DNA of 64,000 bases from Pseudomonas viridiflava. Lineage in GTDB: Bacteria; Pseudomonadota; Gammaproteobacteria; Pseudomonadales; Pseudomonadaceae. The translations under genes and the position numbers were made by a program. Shown in pieces: positions 8,839 to 18,998 of this stretch. The notes under the pieces are model-generated. The model searched no databases. It saw only the letters and a program-made list of their open reading frames with translations, and was not told where the DNA came from. The DNA lies in the NCBI RefSeq assembly GCF_900582625.1, contig NZ_UTIQ01000001.1, positions 930,001 through 994,000 on the forward strand, written 5' to 3'. Within the stretch, counting starts at the first letter, position 1. Each line of letters opens with the position of its first letter.

Positions 8839-9759
8839 ATGACCACCAACGCACCGTCTCCTGCGCCGGCACTGGCCGACCCGAGCACCCTGTACCCCTC
8901 GCCAATGAAAGAATTCTGGCAGCACTTCGCCCGCAACAAAGGCGCGGTGGCGGGCCTGCTGTTTATGCTGCTAATTGTGTTCTGCGCACTGTTCGCGCCG
9001 TGGGTGGCGCCCCACGACCCGAGTGAACAATACCGTGATTTCCTGCTCACGCCGCCGGCCTGGGTGGCTGAAGGCCACAGCCAATTTCTGCTGGGCACCG
9101 ATGAACTGGGGCGCGATCTGCTGTCGCGGCTGATTCACGGCGCGCGTTTGTCGCTGCTGATCGGCTTGGCCTCGGTACTGATGTCGCTGATTCCGGGCAT
9201 TTTCCTTGGCCTGGTGGGCGGTTTCTTCCCGCGCATTCTCGGCCCGACCATCATGCGTGTGATGGACGTGATGCTCGCCCTGCCCTCGCTGCTGCTGGCG
9301 GTGGCGATTGTCGCCATTCTCGGCCCTGGCCTGATCAACACCGTGATCGCCATTGCCGTGGTGTCGCTGCCCTCCTACGTGCGCCTGACCCGCGCGGCGG
9401 TGATGGGCGAGCTGAACCGTGACTACGTGACGGCCGCGCGCCTGGCCGGTGCCGGCCTGTTCCGCCTGATGTTTGTCACCGTGCTGCCCAACTGCATGGC
9501 GCCGCTGATTGTGCAGGCCACCTTGAGCTTTTCTTCGGCAATTCTCGACGCCGCCGCCTTGGGCTTCCTCGGCTTGGGCGTGCAACCGCCAACGCCTGAG
9601 TGGGGCACCATGCTGGCCTCGGCGCGCGACTACATCGAACGCGCGTGGTGGGTTGTGAGCCTGCCGGGCCTGACCATTTTGCTCAGCGTGCTGGCAATCA
9701 ACTTGATGGGCGATGGGTTGCGCGATGCGCTCGACCCGAAACTCAAGAACGCCATTTGA
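8839..9759 (+). CDS. dppC: Peptide ABC transporter permease DppC
   Basis: A 306-residue permease with the DppC/OppC features: an N-terminal cytoplasmic stretch, a first membrane helix at about 35-55, the APHDP motif, '[23 protein letters not shown]', and an EAA loop '[19 protein letters not shown]' at about 195-215. It starts 13 bp after dppB with AGGGAGG just upstream. It is co-transcribed with dppB and dppDF. Confidence 0.95.
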   Translation: MTTNAPSPAPALADPSTLYPSPMKEFWQHFARNKGAVAGLLFMLLIVFCALFAPWVAPHDPSEQYRDFLLTPPAWVAEGHSQFLLGTDELGRDLLSRLIHGARLSLLIGLASVLMSLIPGIFLGLVGGFFPRILGPTIMRVMDVMLALPSLLLAVAIVAILGPGLINTVIAIAVVSLPSYVRLTRAAVMGELNRDYVTAARLAGAGLFRLMFVTVLPNCMAPLIVQATLSFSSAILDAAALGFLGLGVQPPTPEWGTMLASARDYIERAWWVVSLPGLTILLSVLAINLMGDGLRDALDPKLKNAI

Positions 9760-9769
9760 GGAGCCCGTA

Positions 9770-10771
9770 ATGAGCCTGCTGAATATCAAAAACCTGAGCG
9801 TGCGCTTCGGCGACGCCAATGCCGTACCGGTGGTCGACGGTCTCGACCTGAGCGTGGAAAAAGGCGAAGTGCTGGCGATTGTCGGCGAGTCGGGTTCCGG
9901 CAAATCGGTGACCATGATGGCGCTGATGGGCCTGATCGACGCGCCCGGCATCATCAAGGCCGACGCCCTGAACTTCGATGGCCACGACATGCTGACGCTG
10001 AAAAGCCGCCAGCGCCGCAAGATCATCGGCAAAGACTTGGCCATGGTCTTCCAAGACCCCATGACCGCCCTGAACCCCAGCTACACCGTGGGTTTTCAAA
10101 TTGAAGAAGTGATTCGTCAGCACTTGGGCCTGTCTGGCAAAGCCGCACGCCAACGCGCCCTGGAACTGCTCGAACGGGTGGAAATTCCGGGCGCCGCGAG
10201 CCGCTTGAACGCCTACCCGCATCAGCTTTCCGGTGGCATGAGCCAGCGCGTGGCAATTGCCATGGCGATTGCCGGCGAGCCGAAACTGCTGATCGCCGAC
10301 GAACCCACCACCGCGCTCGACGTGACCATTCAGGCGCAAATCATGGACCTGTTGCTCGACCTGCAGCGGGACAAAGACATGGCACTGGTACTGATCACCC
10401 ACGACCTGGCGGTAGTGGCAGAAACCGCCAACCGCGTGTGCGTGATGTACGCCGGGCAAGCGGTGGAAGTCGGCCAGGTGCCGGCCTTGTTCGACGCCCC
10501 GGCGCACCCGTATACCGAAGCGCTGCTGGCCGCAATTCCGGAACACAGCCAAGGCGCCAAACGCCTGGCCACCTTGCCCGGCATCGTGCCGGGCCGTTAC
10601 GACCGGCCGGTGGGCTGCCTGCTGTCGCCGCGCTGTCCGTATGTGCAACAGAAATGCCGCGACCTGCGCCCCGCCCTGGACCCCAGCGAACTGGGCGAAG
10701 TGCGCTGCTTCTTCCCGCGTAACCAGAACACCGCCCCCAGCCACCCAGAGAATCAGGAGCCCGCACGATGA
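9770..10771 (+). CDS. dppD: Peptide ABC transporter ATPase DppD
   Basis: A 333-residue ATPase. Walker A is GESGSGKS (about 43-50), the ABC signature is LSGGMSQR, and Walker B is [12 protein letters not shown]. The C-terminal oligopeptide-type extension contains the cysteine cluster '[14 protein letters not shown]' typical of DppD/OppD (iron-sulfur type in related proteins). ATG 9770 was chosen because GAGGAG precedes it; the frame is open further upstream into dppC. The stop overlaps the dppF start (ATGA). Confidence 0.95.
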   Translation: MSLLNIKNLSVRFGDANAVPVVDGLDLSVEKGEVLAIVGESGSGKSVTMMALMGLIDAPGIIKADALNFDGHDMLTLKSRQRRKIIGKDLAMVFQDPMTALNPSYTVGFQIEEVIRQHLGLSGKAARQRALELLERVEIPGAASRLNAYPHQLSGGMSQRVAIAMAIAGEPKLLIADEPTTALDVTIQAQIMDLLLDLQRDKDMALVLITHDLAVVAETANRVCVMYAGQAVEVGQVPALFDAPAHPYTEALLAAIPEHSQGAKRLATLPGIVPGRYDRPVGCLLSPRCPYVQQKCRDLRPALDPSELGEVRCFFPRNQNTAPSHPENQEPAR

Positions 10772-11742
10772 GCGTAGTACTGACGGCTCGCGACCTTACT
10801 CGCCACTACGACGTCTCCCGTGGGTTGTTCCAACCGCACGCCACCGTGCGCGCCCTGAACGGCGTGTCGTTCGAACTGGAAGCGGGCAAAACCTTGGCCG
10901 TGGTGGGCGAATCCGGTTGCGGTAAATCGACCCTGGCCCGCGCGCTGACGCTGATCGAAGAGCCGTCTTCCGGCTCGCTGCAAATTGGCGGACAAGAAGT
11001 GAACGGCGCCAGCAAGGCCGAACGCAAACAGCTGCGCCGCGACGTGCAGATGGTTTTCCAAAGCCCCTACGCCTCGCTTAATCCACGGCAGAAAATTGGT
11101 GATCAGTTGGCCGAGCCGCTGGTGATTAATACCAACCTGTCGCGCAGCGAACGCCGGGAAAAAGTGCAGGCGATGATGCAGCAGGTCGGCTTGCGCCCTG
11201 AGCATTACCAGCGCTATCCGCACATGTTCTCGGGCGGCCAGCGCCAACGTATCGCCCTGGCCCGCGCCATGATGCTCAACCCGAAAGTGCTGGTGGCCGA
11301 TGAACCGACCTCGGCGCTGGACGTGTCGATTCAGGCGCAGGTGCTGAACCTGTTTATGGACCTGCAAGCCGAGTTCAACACCGCGTATGTGTTCATCTCG
11401 CACAACCTTGCCGTGGTTCAGCACGTGGCCGATGACGTGCTGGTGATGTACCTCGGCCGTCCGGCAGAGATGGGGCCGAAAGAGAAGATTTACGCCAAGC
11501 CTCTGCACCCCTACACCCAGGCGCTGCTGTCGGCGACCCCGACCATTCACCCGGACCCGGACAAGCCGAAAATCAAAATCGTCGGCGAACTGCCCAACCC
11601 GCTGAACCCACCGAGCGGCTGCGCCTTCCACAAACGCTGCCCGCACGCCACCGAACGCTGCATCAACGAAGAGCCGCAACTGCGCCTGCTCGACGCGCGG
11701 CAAGTGGCGTGTCACCACGCCGAGGTGATTAACGGGTTGTGA
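10768..11742 (+). CDS. dppF: Peptide ABC transporter ATPase DppF
   Basis: A 324-residue ATPase with Walker A GESGCGKS, signature [15 protein letters not shown] and Walker [13 protein letters not shown]. The C-terminal cysteine segment '[17 protein letters not shown]' matches DppF/OppF. Translation is coupled to dppD through the 4-bp ATGA overlap. DppD and DppF form the ATPase heterodimer of the importer. It is the last gene of the operon and is followed by REP elements. Confidence 0.95.
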   Translation: MSVVLTARDLTRHYDVSRGLFQPHATVRALNGVSFELEAGKTLAVVGESGCGKSTLARALTLIEEPSSGSLQIGGQEVNGASKAERKQLRRDVQMVFQSPYASLNPRQKIGDQLAEPLVINTNLSRSERREKVQAMMQQVGLRPEHYQRYPHMFSGGQRQRIALARAMMLNPKVLVADEPTSALDVSIQAQVLNLFMDLQAEFNTAYVFISHNLAVVQHVADDVLVMYLGRPAEMGPKEKIYAKPLHPYTQALLSATPTIHPDPDKPKIKIVGELPNPLNPPSGCAFHKRCPHATERCINEEPQLRLLDARQVACHHAEVINGL

Positions 11743-11761
11743 GGTGAAGCGCGGCCTAGCC

Positions 11762-11945
11762 CATCGCGGCTAAAGCCGCTCCCACAGGACGGTGCAGACC
11801 TGTGGGAGCGGCTTTAGCCGCGATGCTTTCTTAGCCCGAAGCGCAGTGAAATATTGGCTCAGCAAATCGCGGCTAAAGCGGATCGCCGCCCGGCCGCTCC
11901 TACAGGACTGTGAAAAACCTGTGGGAGCGGCTTTAGCCGCGATGC
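11762..11945. repeat. Two inverted REP pairs (BIME) between dppF and piuB
   Basis: Pair 1: catcgcggctaaagccgc... at 11762-11788 and its exact inverse at 11799-11825. Pair 2: a left arm at about 11866-11906 (diverged in the middle, 'gcggatcgccgcccgg') and a perfect right arm at 11918-11945. The pairs form long hairpins that sit between two convergent genes and can act as transcription barriers. This is the most frequent REP family in the window. Confidence 0.9.
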
Positions 11946-11957
11946 TTTTTAAGCCAA

Positions 11958-14522
11958 TCAATAAACGTCACGCCGGTAGCGCCCTTCCTCGGTCAGCTGC
12001 ACCACGCGCTCATCGCCCAACACCTGGCGCAACGCCTGGTCCACGCCTTCGGCCATGCCCAGCAAACTGCCGCACACGTAAATTACCGCGCCGTCTTCAA
12101 CCCACGCTTTAAGCGCGTCGGCCGCGTCCAGCAAGCGATGCTGCACGTAGACCTTTTCCGCTTGATCCCGCGAAAACGCCAGGTCCAACCGCGCCAGCTC
12201 GCCCGTCCCCAGCCAGCCCTGCAGCTCGTCGCGGCAGAAGAAGTCGTGAGCCTCATTGCGCTCCCCAAACAGCAGCCAATTGCGCGTCAAGCCTTCAGCC
12301 ACGCGCGCTTTCAGCAAACTGCGCAGCCCGGCCAGACCGGTGCCGTTGCCCAGCAGAATCAACGGACGCGGCTCGCTCGGTAGATGGAAACCGCTGTTGC
12401 GGCGCAGGCGCAGGCTGATGCTGTCGCCCACCTGGGCATGCACGCACAACCAACCCGAACCAAGGCCGAAGCTGCCGTCGACATGGGTTTCAACCCGCAC
12501 CAGCAGTTGCAGCGCGCCGTCTTCCACCACCGAGGCAATCGAGTATTCGCGCGCGGTGATCGGCACCAAGGCATCCACCAAAGCCTGGGCATGCAAGCCC
12601 ACCAAATGCCCACGACTCGCAGGCAGTTGGCGATGGGCCAGGGCCTGTGCCAGCGTTTCCTGCAAGCCGCCAACCTGCACGTGCGTGGTCGCGGCAATAC
12701 CCAGGCCGGCGAGGAAGGCCTCGACCGCGGCGACGCTATTGCGCGGCATCACTTCGACCAAATCGCCGGCTTGCCACGCCGACTGGCTATCGGGTGGCGT
12801 CAGGCTAAGCAGGTACGTCGGCGAGCCGGCGCTGCCTGGGTTGAGCAGTTCACGCGCAGTGAGGGTCCAGTTGCCGTAGGACGGCGCCTGCCACGGTGCG
12901 GCAACCGAACCGCCCGACAGCTGCGCGAGCTGCTGTTGCCACTGTTGCAGCGCGGCAGCGTCGCCGTTGTCGACCTCAACCGTGGGAAATTGCTGAGCGC
13001 CGCCTTCGTGGCTGAGCCAATGCTGCAGACGATGGGCGAAACCGCAAAAGTGCGCGTACTGGCGATCACCCAAGGCCAGCACGGCGTATTTCAATTCGCT
13101 CAGGCCGAGGGTTTGCCCCAGCAGCTTGCGCTCGAAACCACGGGCGCTGTCCGGCGCTTCGCCGTCGCCAAAGGTGCTGACCACAAACAGCGCATGGCGC
13201 GCCTCGCGCAGGTGACTTGAACTCAAGCTGGCCAGAGGTTGCACGTTGACGGCATGGCCAGCGGCTTGCAGTTGCCCGGCGCTTTGCCAAGCCAGTTGCT
13301 CGGCGAAGCCGCTCTGGCTGGCGAAACCGATCAGCCACTTATCGCCCTGGCCGGAACCCGCACTCACACCTTTTCTAGCCGCCAGCACCTGGCGTTTTTT
13401 ACGACGACGGTCGAGGTAGAGCAGCCAGCCGGTGATAAAGAACAGCGGCATGGTCACGCTGGCGGCGGTCATCAGAATGCGGCCGGTCAGACCGAAGTAA
13501 CTGCCCACGTGCAGGCTGTAAATGCTGGTCAACAGTTGCTTGCCCAGAGGCTGATCGGCATAACGCTTCTGGCTGCGCACCGCGCCGGTGGAGGCATCGA
13601 GCTGAATTTCGTTCATCGCCCGCTCGTGCGGGGAATCGTCGAGCAGGTACAGCACGGTGACCGGCTGCTTCGGCGCTTGTGGAAGACGCAAGTTGTACAT
13701 CGCAAGCTGTGGGCCAGCGATGCCCACTACTGCCGACCACAGCGCGTCATAGTTGACCGGCACCGGTTCGGCCGCTTGCTGCGGAGGGCCGCGCCGATCA
13801 CCGCGCTCGCCACGGCCACCACCGGGCTTGCCGCCCTGCTGGCCCGCCGGCGCACCGCCAAGCAACGCCGTGGCGCCATTGTTGAACCACTGGTACGACC
13901 AGGTCAGCCCGGTTACCGCCGCGAGCAAATAAAACACCAGGCACCAGGTGCCGGCCACGGCGTGCAGATCCCAATTAAAGGCGCGGCCTTTCTTGGCCCA
14001 GTCGAACGTCAGCCACGTCCGCCAGCTCAGCGCATTGCGCGGCCAGCGCAGGTACAAGCCGGACAGACAGAAAAACAGCAGCATCAACGTACAGGCGCCG
14101 GTAATTTGCTTGCCGAATTCGCCCATCGCCAGGAAGCGGTGCAGCTGGAACATCAGGTCGAAAAACGCCTTGCCTGCCGGCTCGCCGCGCAGCTCGCCGG
14201 TGTAGGGGTCGAAATAACGCATCGGCCCACGACGCTCGCCCGGCTTGGGCGCAAAGAACACCTGCGACGCTTTGTTCTCCAGCGTGTACACACGCATGCC
14301 GGCGATTCTCATGCCGGCCGCGCTTTCCAGTTTTTCCACCAACTGGCCGGGCGGCAACACACCACTTTCGCGCACCTGAACCTGCAACACTTCCTGATTC
14401 AGCGCCGTGGAGATTTCCTCCTGAAAGGAATACAGCGCCCCGGTGATGCCCATGAGGGCAAGCACCAAACCGGCGGTGATGCCGAACAGCCAATGCAACT
14501 GGAACAACACGTTCTTGAACAC
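11958..14522 (-). CDS. piuB: PepSY-TM / flavodoxin / FAD-NAD(P) reductase fusion (PiuB-type iron reductase)
   Basis: An 854-residue fusion. The N-terminal 370 residues are a PepSY-associated membrane domain with about four helices and a Gly/Arg-rich loop ([15 protein letters not shown]). A flavodoxin-like domain follows ([31 protein letters not shown]), then a ferredoxin-reductase-type FAD domain (REYSIAS) and an NAD(P) domain ([17 protein letters not shown]). Such proteins pass cytosolic electrons across the membrane, probably to reduce ferric siderophores. I prefer GTG 14522 because AGGTGAGG precedes it; ATG 14561 would add 13 residues. It is near piuA on the same strand. Confidence 0.85.
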   Translation of the reverse strand: MFKNVLFQLHWLFGITAGLVLALMGITGALYSFQEEISTALNQEVLQVQVRESGVLPPGQLVEKLESAAGMRIAGMRVYTLENKASQVFFAPKPGERRGPMRYFDPYTGELRGEPAGKAFFDLMFQLHRFLAMGEFGKQITGACTLMLLFFCLSGLYLRWPRNALSWRTWLTFDWAKKGRAFNWDLHAVAGTWCLVFYLLAAVTGLTWSYQWFNNGATALLGGAPAGQQGGKPGGGRGERGDRRGPPQQAAEPVPVNYDALWSAVVGIAGPQLAMYNLRLPQAPKQPVTVLYLLDDSPHERAMNEIQLDASTGAVRSQKRYADQPLGKQLLTSIYSLHVGSYFGLTGRILMTAASVTMPLFFITGWLLYLDRRRKKRQVLAARKGVSAGSGQGDKWLIGFASQSGFAEQLAWQSAGQLQAAGHAVNVQPLASLSSSHLREARHALFVVSTFGDGEAPDSARGFERKLLGQTLGLSELKYAVLALGDRQYAHFCGFAHRLQHWLSHEGGAQQFPTVEVDNGDAAALQQWQQQLAQLSGGSVAAPWQAPSYGNWTLTARELLNPGSAGSPTYLLSLTPPDSQSAWQAGDLVEVMPRNSVAAVEAFLAGLGIAATTHVQVGGLQETLAQALAHRQLPASRGHLVGLHAQALVDALVPITAREYSIASVVEDGALQLLVRVETHVDGSFGLGSGWLCVHAQVGDSISLRLRRNSGFHLPSEPRPLILLGNGTGLAGLRSLLKARVAEGLTRNWLLFGERNEAHDFFCRDELQGWLGTGELARLDLAFSRDQAEKVYVQHRLLDAADALKAWVEDGAVIYVCGSLLGMAEGVDQALRQVLGDERVVQLTEEGRYRRDVY

Positions 14523-14631
14523 GACAACCTCACCTGAACCGGCGCTTCTCAGCGCGACCAACCGTTAATAGCGGCGAATTCTATTTGAGAATTTATAGCA
14601 ACCGCGCAACCTTTACTGATCGTTTACCTAG

Positions 14632-14672
14632 CAAAGAAAAACCCCGAGCGATGCATCGCTCAGGGTTGTTGT
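14632..14672 (-). terminator. Strong terminator between piuA and piuB
   Basis: On the minus strand a GAGCGATGCATCGCTC stem core with extra flanking pairs (AACCCT.../...GGGGTT) is followed by TTTTTCTTT. It ends the piuA transcript, so piuB needs its own promoter in 14523-14631. Confidence 0.88.
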
Positions 14673-14772
14673 TTGGCGCCGGGCTGAGGGTCGTCGCCTC
14701 TGCGAAGGTGGCGGTGCGACGATCCGGCGTCCGGAACCTTTGGACGTGCACAACTAATCGTGCAATCCGAAA

Positions 14773-14802
14773 CTCTGGACCCCCGCATGCGCGAGGGTGA
14801 CG
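14773..14802. repeat. Half copy of a dispersed 'ggattcccgc...gcgggaatgacg' repeat
   Basis: The segment 'ctctggacccccgcatgcgc' plus 'gagggtgacg' resembles the right half of the repeat at 18,841-18,928 and the element at 52,177-52,214. It lies in the region between the end of piuA and its terminator. A separate GGCGCC hairpin sits at 14,851-14,869. Confidence 0.5.
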
Positions 14803-14893
14803 CAGGTTTAAATATTTGCGTACTCCAGCATGCAGCGCGGGAAAGCTGCGGGGCGCCTTGCAGGGGCGCCACCATCAGCCCGCCCGCCGACCG

Positions 14894-17143
14894 TTAGAAG
14901 TGGAAATTAGTAGAGACCAGGGCGGTCCGGCCTGCCGCCACGTGCGCCATGTGCGTCGAGTAAACCTGATCGTAATAACGCTCATCCGTCAGGTTCTGCA
15001 CGTTGAGTTGCAGGTCCAGATTCTTGTTCACCACGTACTTGGCCATGGCGTCGTAGCGCCAGTAGTCGGGCACCTGCACGGTGTTGGCGGTGTTGCCGAA
15101 ACGCGAATCCACGTAGTAAGCGCCGGCGCCCAGGGACAGCTTTGGCAGCAGTTGGTAGGTGGTCCAGAAACTGGCGCTGTTTTGCGGGGTGCTCGGGATG
15201 TCGTTGCCGTCGTAGGCGCCTTCGACATAACGCGGTGCCGCCGTGGTGCCGACGTTCACCGCGCCGCCCTTGGTCAGCTCGCCGTCCAGGTAGGTGTAGT
15301 TGGCGAACACTTGCCACTTGCTGGTGATTTTGCCGCTGGCGCCCAGCTCGAAGCCGTCGACACGGGTTTCCCCGATGTTTTGCGTGAAACCGAACTCATC
15401 GAGGGTGCGAGCGTTGGTTTTCTCGGTGCGGAACACGGCAGCGTTCAGGCCCAGACGCTCGTCGAAGAAGTCCCACTTGGTGCCCACTTCGTAGTTGCGG
15501 TTGCGTTCCGGCTCCAGCTCCTGGTTCGCCGCAGCCAGGCCATCGGCGCCTTCGCCACTGGTTTCGCCCACCGGGTTGCTGGAGGTGGACCAGGCCGCGT
15601 AAATGCTGCCGTTGGGCAATGGGTTGAAGACAACACCGAGCTGGTAGTTCCAGAAGTGCGCCTTGTTTTCCAGGTTGGTGGCGCCGCTGATCGTGTTGGT
15701 GCCACGCGTCACGCTCGGGCCTTGGACCTTGGTCTCGTAATCGTCGTAACGCAGGCCTGCGTTAATCGACCACTGATCGTTGAACTTCAAGGTGTCGAAC
15801 ACATACGCCGAAAGGGTTTCGCTGTCGGTGTCGGTGTAGGCGTTGCTGTCGGTGATGGTGCCGTGGAAGGTGTCGTTGTAGTTCGGGTTGGCCAAGGTGG
15901 TGCAGTTGTTCGAGGCGATCGCCGCCGCATTGCACGTGTTGCCGCTGCCAGGCGTTGCGATGAAATACGCGCGGTTATGCACGCCTTCTTTGCTGAACTC
16001 GACGCCGGTGTTCACCGAGTGTTCGATAAACCCGGTGTTGAAACGCGCGCTCAGGTCGGTCTGGTTGACCAAGCCTTCGGAGGTCGAGTTACGGCTTTTC
16101 GCCGAGCGCGACACGTAGCCGTTGGCGACGTTGTTGCGCGAATCGTCCGGGTTGGTGGCGATGTAGTCGAGGGTGGTTCGCACGATGCGGGAGGTGTTCG
16201 ACACGGTAATGCTGTCGTTCAGGTCGTGCTCGAGCTTGATGGTGCCGGTGTCCGTGGTGCTGTCGCGGTAGTCGCGCGAGGCGAAGCCGTAAAATTTGTC
16301 TTTGTTGCCGGTGGGCGTGCGCACGCCATCAGCGCCGACGGTGCTTTGCAGCGGGTTACCGAGGTCGGGGGTGTCCTCGCCTTCGACGTGGTAGTACGAC
16401 ACGGTCGCGCGGGTCGGCGTATTCAGGCCGAAGGTCACGGTCGGCGCCACGCCCCAGCGGCTGACGTCGACACCTGCACGGCCGGCGACATTGGCGTCGT
16501 GCTGCATCAGGTTGATGCGCGCGGCAATGTTCTCGGTGAGCACGCGGTTAACGTCGAGCGTGTAGCGGCGGGTCTGGTCGGAGCCGAAGGTGAAACCGGC
16601 GTCAGCGAAGTCCTGCTGCTTGGCAGTCTTGCTGATCAGGTTGAGGCTGCCACCGGTGGAACCGGCGCCGGTGAAGGCCGAGCCTGGGCCCTTGCTCACT
16701 TCAACCTGCTCGATGTTGAACACTTCGCGGGTCTGCGAAGCGACATCGCGCAGGCCGTCGATAAACATGTCGCTCTCGGCGTTGAAGCCGCGAATGATCG
16801 GACGGTCGCCCGCCGGGTTGCCGCCCTCGCCAGCACCAAAGGTGATGCCGGAGGTGGTGCGCAGTGCGTCGGCCAGGGAAAGGGAACCGGTGTCCTTGAT
16901 CACTTGCTCGCTGATAACGGTGATGCTTTTCGGCGTTTCACGCAGCGGCGCGGTGTACTTCTTCGAAGCCGATTCGTCGACCTTGTAGTTCTCGGCCTGA
17001 TCTTGCTCACCCACAACGCTGGTGGCTTCCAATGCAACCGGCTCAGCAGCGTGTGCGAGCGGCGAAGCGGACATGGCCATGCCGACGGCAGTGGCGAGCA
17101 AACGTGGCGAAAATACAGTCGATTCTGTGGACGTGGCGGACAT
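14894..17143 (-). CDS. piuA: TonB-dependent catecholate-type siderophore receptor PiuA
   Basis: A 749-residue outer-membrane receptor. A signal peptide (about 1-33, ending ASPLAHA-AEP) leads to a TonB-box region (VALEATSVVGE). The plug domain carries 'TPKSITVISEQVIKDTG' and 'PIIRGFNAESDMFIDGLRD'. The 22-strand barrel ends in the aromatic NFHF. The type is Fiu/PiuA, which takes up ferric catecholates and lets in siderophore-antibiotic conjugates in P. aeruginosa (family knowledge). GGGGAGGG precedes the ATG. A Fur-like box lies 60 bp upstream; piuC is divergent. Confidence 0.93.
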   Translation of the reverse strand: MSATSTESTVFSPRLLATAVGMAMSASPLAHAAEPVALEATSVVGEQDQAENYKVDESASKKYTAPLRETPKSITVISEQVIKDTGSLSLADALRTTSGITFGAGEGGNPAGDRPIIRGFNAESDMFIDGLRDVASQTREVFNIEQVEVSKGPGSAFTGAGSTGGSLNLISKTAKQQDFADAGFTFGSDQTRRYTLDVNRVLTENIAARINLMQHDANVAGRAGVDVSRWGVAPTVTFGLNTPTRATVSYYHVEGEDTPDLGNPLQSTVGADGVRTPTGNKDKFYGFASRDYRDSTTDTGTIKLEHDLNDSITVSNTSRIVRTTLDYIATNPDDSRNNVANGYVSRSAKSRNSTSEGLVNQTDLSARFNTGFIEHSVNTGVEFSKEGVHNRAYFIATPGSGNTCNAAAIASNNCTTLANPNYNDTFHGTITDSNAYTDTDSETLSAYVFDTLKFNDQWSINAGLRYDDYETKVQGPSVTRGTNTISGATNLENKAHFWNYQLGVVFNPLPNGSIYAAWSTSSNPVGETSGEGADGLAAANQELEPERNRNYEVGTKWDFFDERLGLNAAVFRTEKTNARTLDEFGFTQNIGETRVDGFELGASGKITSKWQVFANYTYLDGELTKGGAVNVGTTAAPRYVEGAYDGNDIPSTPQNSASFWTTYQLLPKLSLGAGAYYVDSRFGNTANTVQVPDYWRYDAMAKYVVNKNLDLQLNVQNLTDERYYDQVYSTHMAHVAAGRTALVSTNFHF

Positions 17144-17203
17144 GCGGTTTCCCTCCCCAGGAATGGCAAAGGCCGCGGAATGTAGAGCAACAGTTAAAGG
17201 TTA

Positions 17204-17222
17204 GCAATTGGTAATAATTCGC
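17204..17222. promoter_or_regulatory. Putative Fur box in the piuA-piuC divergent region
   Basis: GCAATTGGTAATAATTCGC matches the 19-bp Fur consensus GATAATGATAATCATTATC at 12 of 19 positions by eye. A weaker site (10 of 19) lies at about 17,312-17,330, closer to piuC. Iron-dependent repression of both genes is expected from the family. Confidence 0.5.
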
Positions 17223-17360
17223 ATGTAACAATCTTTACATAATGTTTACACTTTTAAAAAACGCTGAAGGCCGCATGGCGCGTGGGTTTAATCCAGTTGC
17301 CAGCGAGCCGGGCGGCGAATTATCATTTGCGACTTACTTTCAAATACAAACGGTTCCGCC

Positions 17361-18041
17361 ATGCTTTTGCACATTCCCGGCGTTTTCAGCAGCGATGAAG
17401 TCCGGCAGATTCGCAGCGCGTTGGAACAGGCCGAATGGGCCGACGGCAAGGTGACGGCAGGCTTCCAATCGGCCAAGGCCAAACATAATTTGCAGCTGCC
17501 CGAAGACCATCCGTTGGTCCGCGAAATCAGCTGCGAAATGCTCACCCGTTTGTGGCAAAACCCGCTGTTCATGTCGGCCGCCTTGCCGCACAAAGTCTTT
17601 CCACCGCTATTCAACTGCTACACCGGCGGCGGCTCGTTCGACTTCCACATCGACAACGCCATTCGCCAGGTAAAAAACAGCGTGGAGCGGGTACGCACCG
17701 ACCTTTCCGCCACGGTTTTTTTCAGCGACCCGGACGAGTACGACGGCGGCGAGCTGATCATCCAGGACACCTACGGCAACCAACGCATCAAGCTGCCGGC
17801 CGGCGACATGGTGCTGTACCCCGGCACCAGCCTGCACAAGGTAGAAGCCGTGACTCGCGGCGCGCGCTTCGCCTCGTTTTTCTGGACGCAAAGCCTGGTG
17901 CGCGAAGACAGCCAGCGCGCCTTGCTGTTTGAAATGGACCAGGCCATTCAACAACTGACCCAGGCCGTGCCCGACCACCCTGCCCTGCTGCAACTGACCG
18001 GCAACTACCACAACCTGCTACGCCGCTGGGCCGAGGTCTAA
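17361..18041 (+). CDS. piuC: PiuC Fe(II)/2-oxoglutarate-dependent PKHD-type hydroxylase
   Basis: A 226-residue dioxygenase of the YbiX/PiuC family. The iron triad is His and Asp in '[11 protein letters not shown]' (about residues 96-98) and a distal His in '[14 protein letters not shown]' (about 159). An Arg a few residues later (TRGAR) should bind 2-oxoglutarate. Length is normal (226). It is divergent from piuA and shares the presumed Fur control region. Its substrate is not known; the constant pairing with catecholate receptors suggests a role in handling the imported siderophore. Confidence 0.92.
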   Translation: MLLHIPGVFSSDEVRQIRSALEQAEWADGKVTAGFQSAKAKHNLQLPEDHPLVREISCEMLTRLWQNPLFMSAALPHKVFPPLFNCYTGGGSFDFHIDNAIRQVKNSVERVRTDLSATVFFSDPDEYDGGELIIQDTYGNQRIKLPAGDMVLYPGTSLHKVEAVTRGARFASFFWTQSLVREDSQRALLFEMDQAIQQLTQAVPDHPALLQLTGNYHNLLRRWAEV

Positions 18042-18045
18042 ACCG

Positions 18046-18831
18046 TTGACCGCCCTCCTACGCCGCGAAGAACACCTCGACACCGACGACCTGGCGGCAC
18101 TGCTGGCGAGTGATCCCGGCCGCGCCGCCAATGCCGTATTAACTGCGGCACGGCAAGGCTCGCTGGACGCGCAAACCATGCTCGGCCAACTGCTGCTGCA
18201 AGGCCGCGGCATTCAGCGCGACCCGGCGCTGGCCGTTACCTGGTTCCGCATCGCTGCGCGCAACGGCCACGCCATGGCGGACAACATGCTCGGCCGCTGT
18301 CTGGAGCATGGCTGGGGCGCAGAGGCGAATCTCACCGAAGCCGCCGAACACTACCGCCGCGCGGCAGACGCCGGGCTGGACTGGGGCCAATACAACCTCG
18401 CCAACCTGCTCGCCACCGGCCGAGGCGTGCTGCGCGACCCGCCGCAGGCGTTCGCCCTGTACAAGCGTGCGGCCGTGCAAGGGCACGCCAAATCGATGAA
18501 CTTGGTCGGCCGTTATTTCGAAGAAGGTCAGGTGGTGATTCGCGACGTCGCGCTGGCCCACGACTGGTACCGCCGCTCCGCCGAAGCAGGCGATTTTCGC
18601 GGCCAGTTCAGCTACGCCGCCGTGCTGGCGGAAAAAGGTGACGTGCGCGCGGCGGCGGCCTGGCTGGAGTTGGCGCTGGAGCATGGAAATCTGAATTTCC
18701 TGCGGGTGGCGAGACATTCGCTGCAACAGGCCGAGCAGCCGGGAATTCGCGCGTTGGCGGAGGATTATTTTCGTCGTGCGGCCGAGTTGGGGGATGAGAG
18801 CGATCGTGAGGCGTACGCTGCGTTTGGCTGA
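18046..18831 (+). CDS. Sel1-repeat protein downstream of piuC
   Basis: A 261-residue protein made of Sel1-type helical repeats (36-residue units such as 'AQTMLGQLLLQGRGIQRDPALAVTWFRIAA' and 'YNLANLLATGRGVLRDPPQAFALYKRAA'), about five to six in all. No signal peptide is seen, so it is likely cytoplasmic. The start is TTG, only 4 bp after the piuC stop, which points to translational coupling. The same gene follows piuC in P. aeruginosa. Partner proteins are unknown. Confidence 0.85.
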   Translation: MTALLRREEHLDTDDLAALLASDPGRAANAVLTAARQGSLDAQTMLGQLLLQGRGIQRDPALAVTWFRIAARNGHAMADNMLGRCLEHGWGAEANLTEAAEHYRRAADAGLDWGQYNLANLLATGRGVLRDPPQAFALYKRAAVQGHAKSMNLVGRYFEEGQVVIRDVALAHDWYRRSAEAGDFRGQFSYAAVLAEKGDVRAAAAWLELALEHGNLNFLRVARHSLQQAEQPGIRALAEDYFRRAAELGDESDREAYAAFG

Positions 18832-18840
18832 TTCGCGCTT

Positions 18841-18930
18841 GCGTCATTCCTGCGCGGGCAGGAATCCGGGGTGGCTCAGAAAACGCGCTCGGCGGCAGAT
18901 ACTGGGTCCCCGCGTGCGCGAGGACGACGG
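18841..18930. repeat. Dispersed intergenic repeat (gcgtcattcc...gaggacgacgg)
   Basis: Two imperfect palindromic halves, 'gcgtcattcctgcgcgggca' at 18,841 and 'ctgggtccccgcgtgcgcga' at 18,902. It belongs to the widespread 'cattcccgcgcaggcgggaatcc' type. Similar pieces occur at 14,773-14,802 and 52,177-52,214. Confidence 0.6.
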
Positions 18931-18952
18931 TGGTTGTTGGCGAATCGAAGGC

Positions 18953-18985
18953 AATAAAAAGCCCCGCGTTTTGGCGGGGCTTTTC
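18953..18985. terminator. Bidirectional terminator between the Sel1 gene and speC
   Basis: Stem AAAAGCCCCGC / GGCGGGGCTTTT with a short GTTTT loop, A run before and T run after. It serves both convergent genes. Confidence 0.9.
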
Positions 18986-18998
18986 GTTCAGCTATCGC

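Noticed and set aside
14816..17185. 789-residue plus-strand open frame opposite piuA
   Set aside because: It is the antisense shadow of a clear TonB receptor; composition is His/Val/Gly-rich without any domain, and GC-rich third positions explain its length. Similar shadows exist opposite dppA, prfC and the DUF1631 gene at 29.5-31.6 kb.
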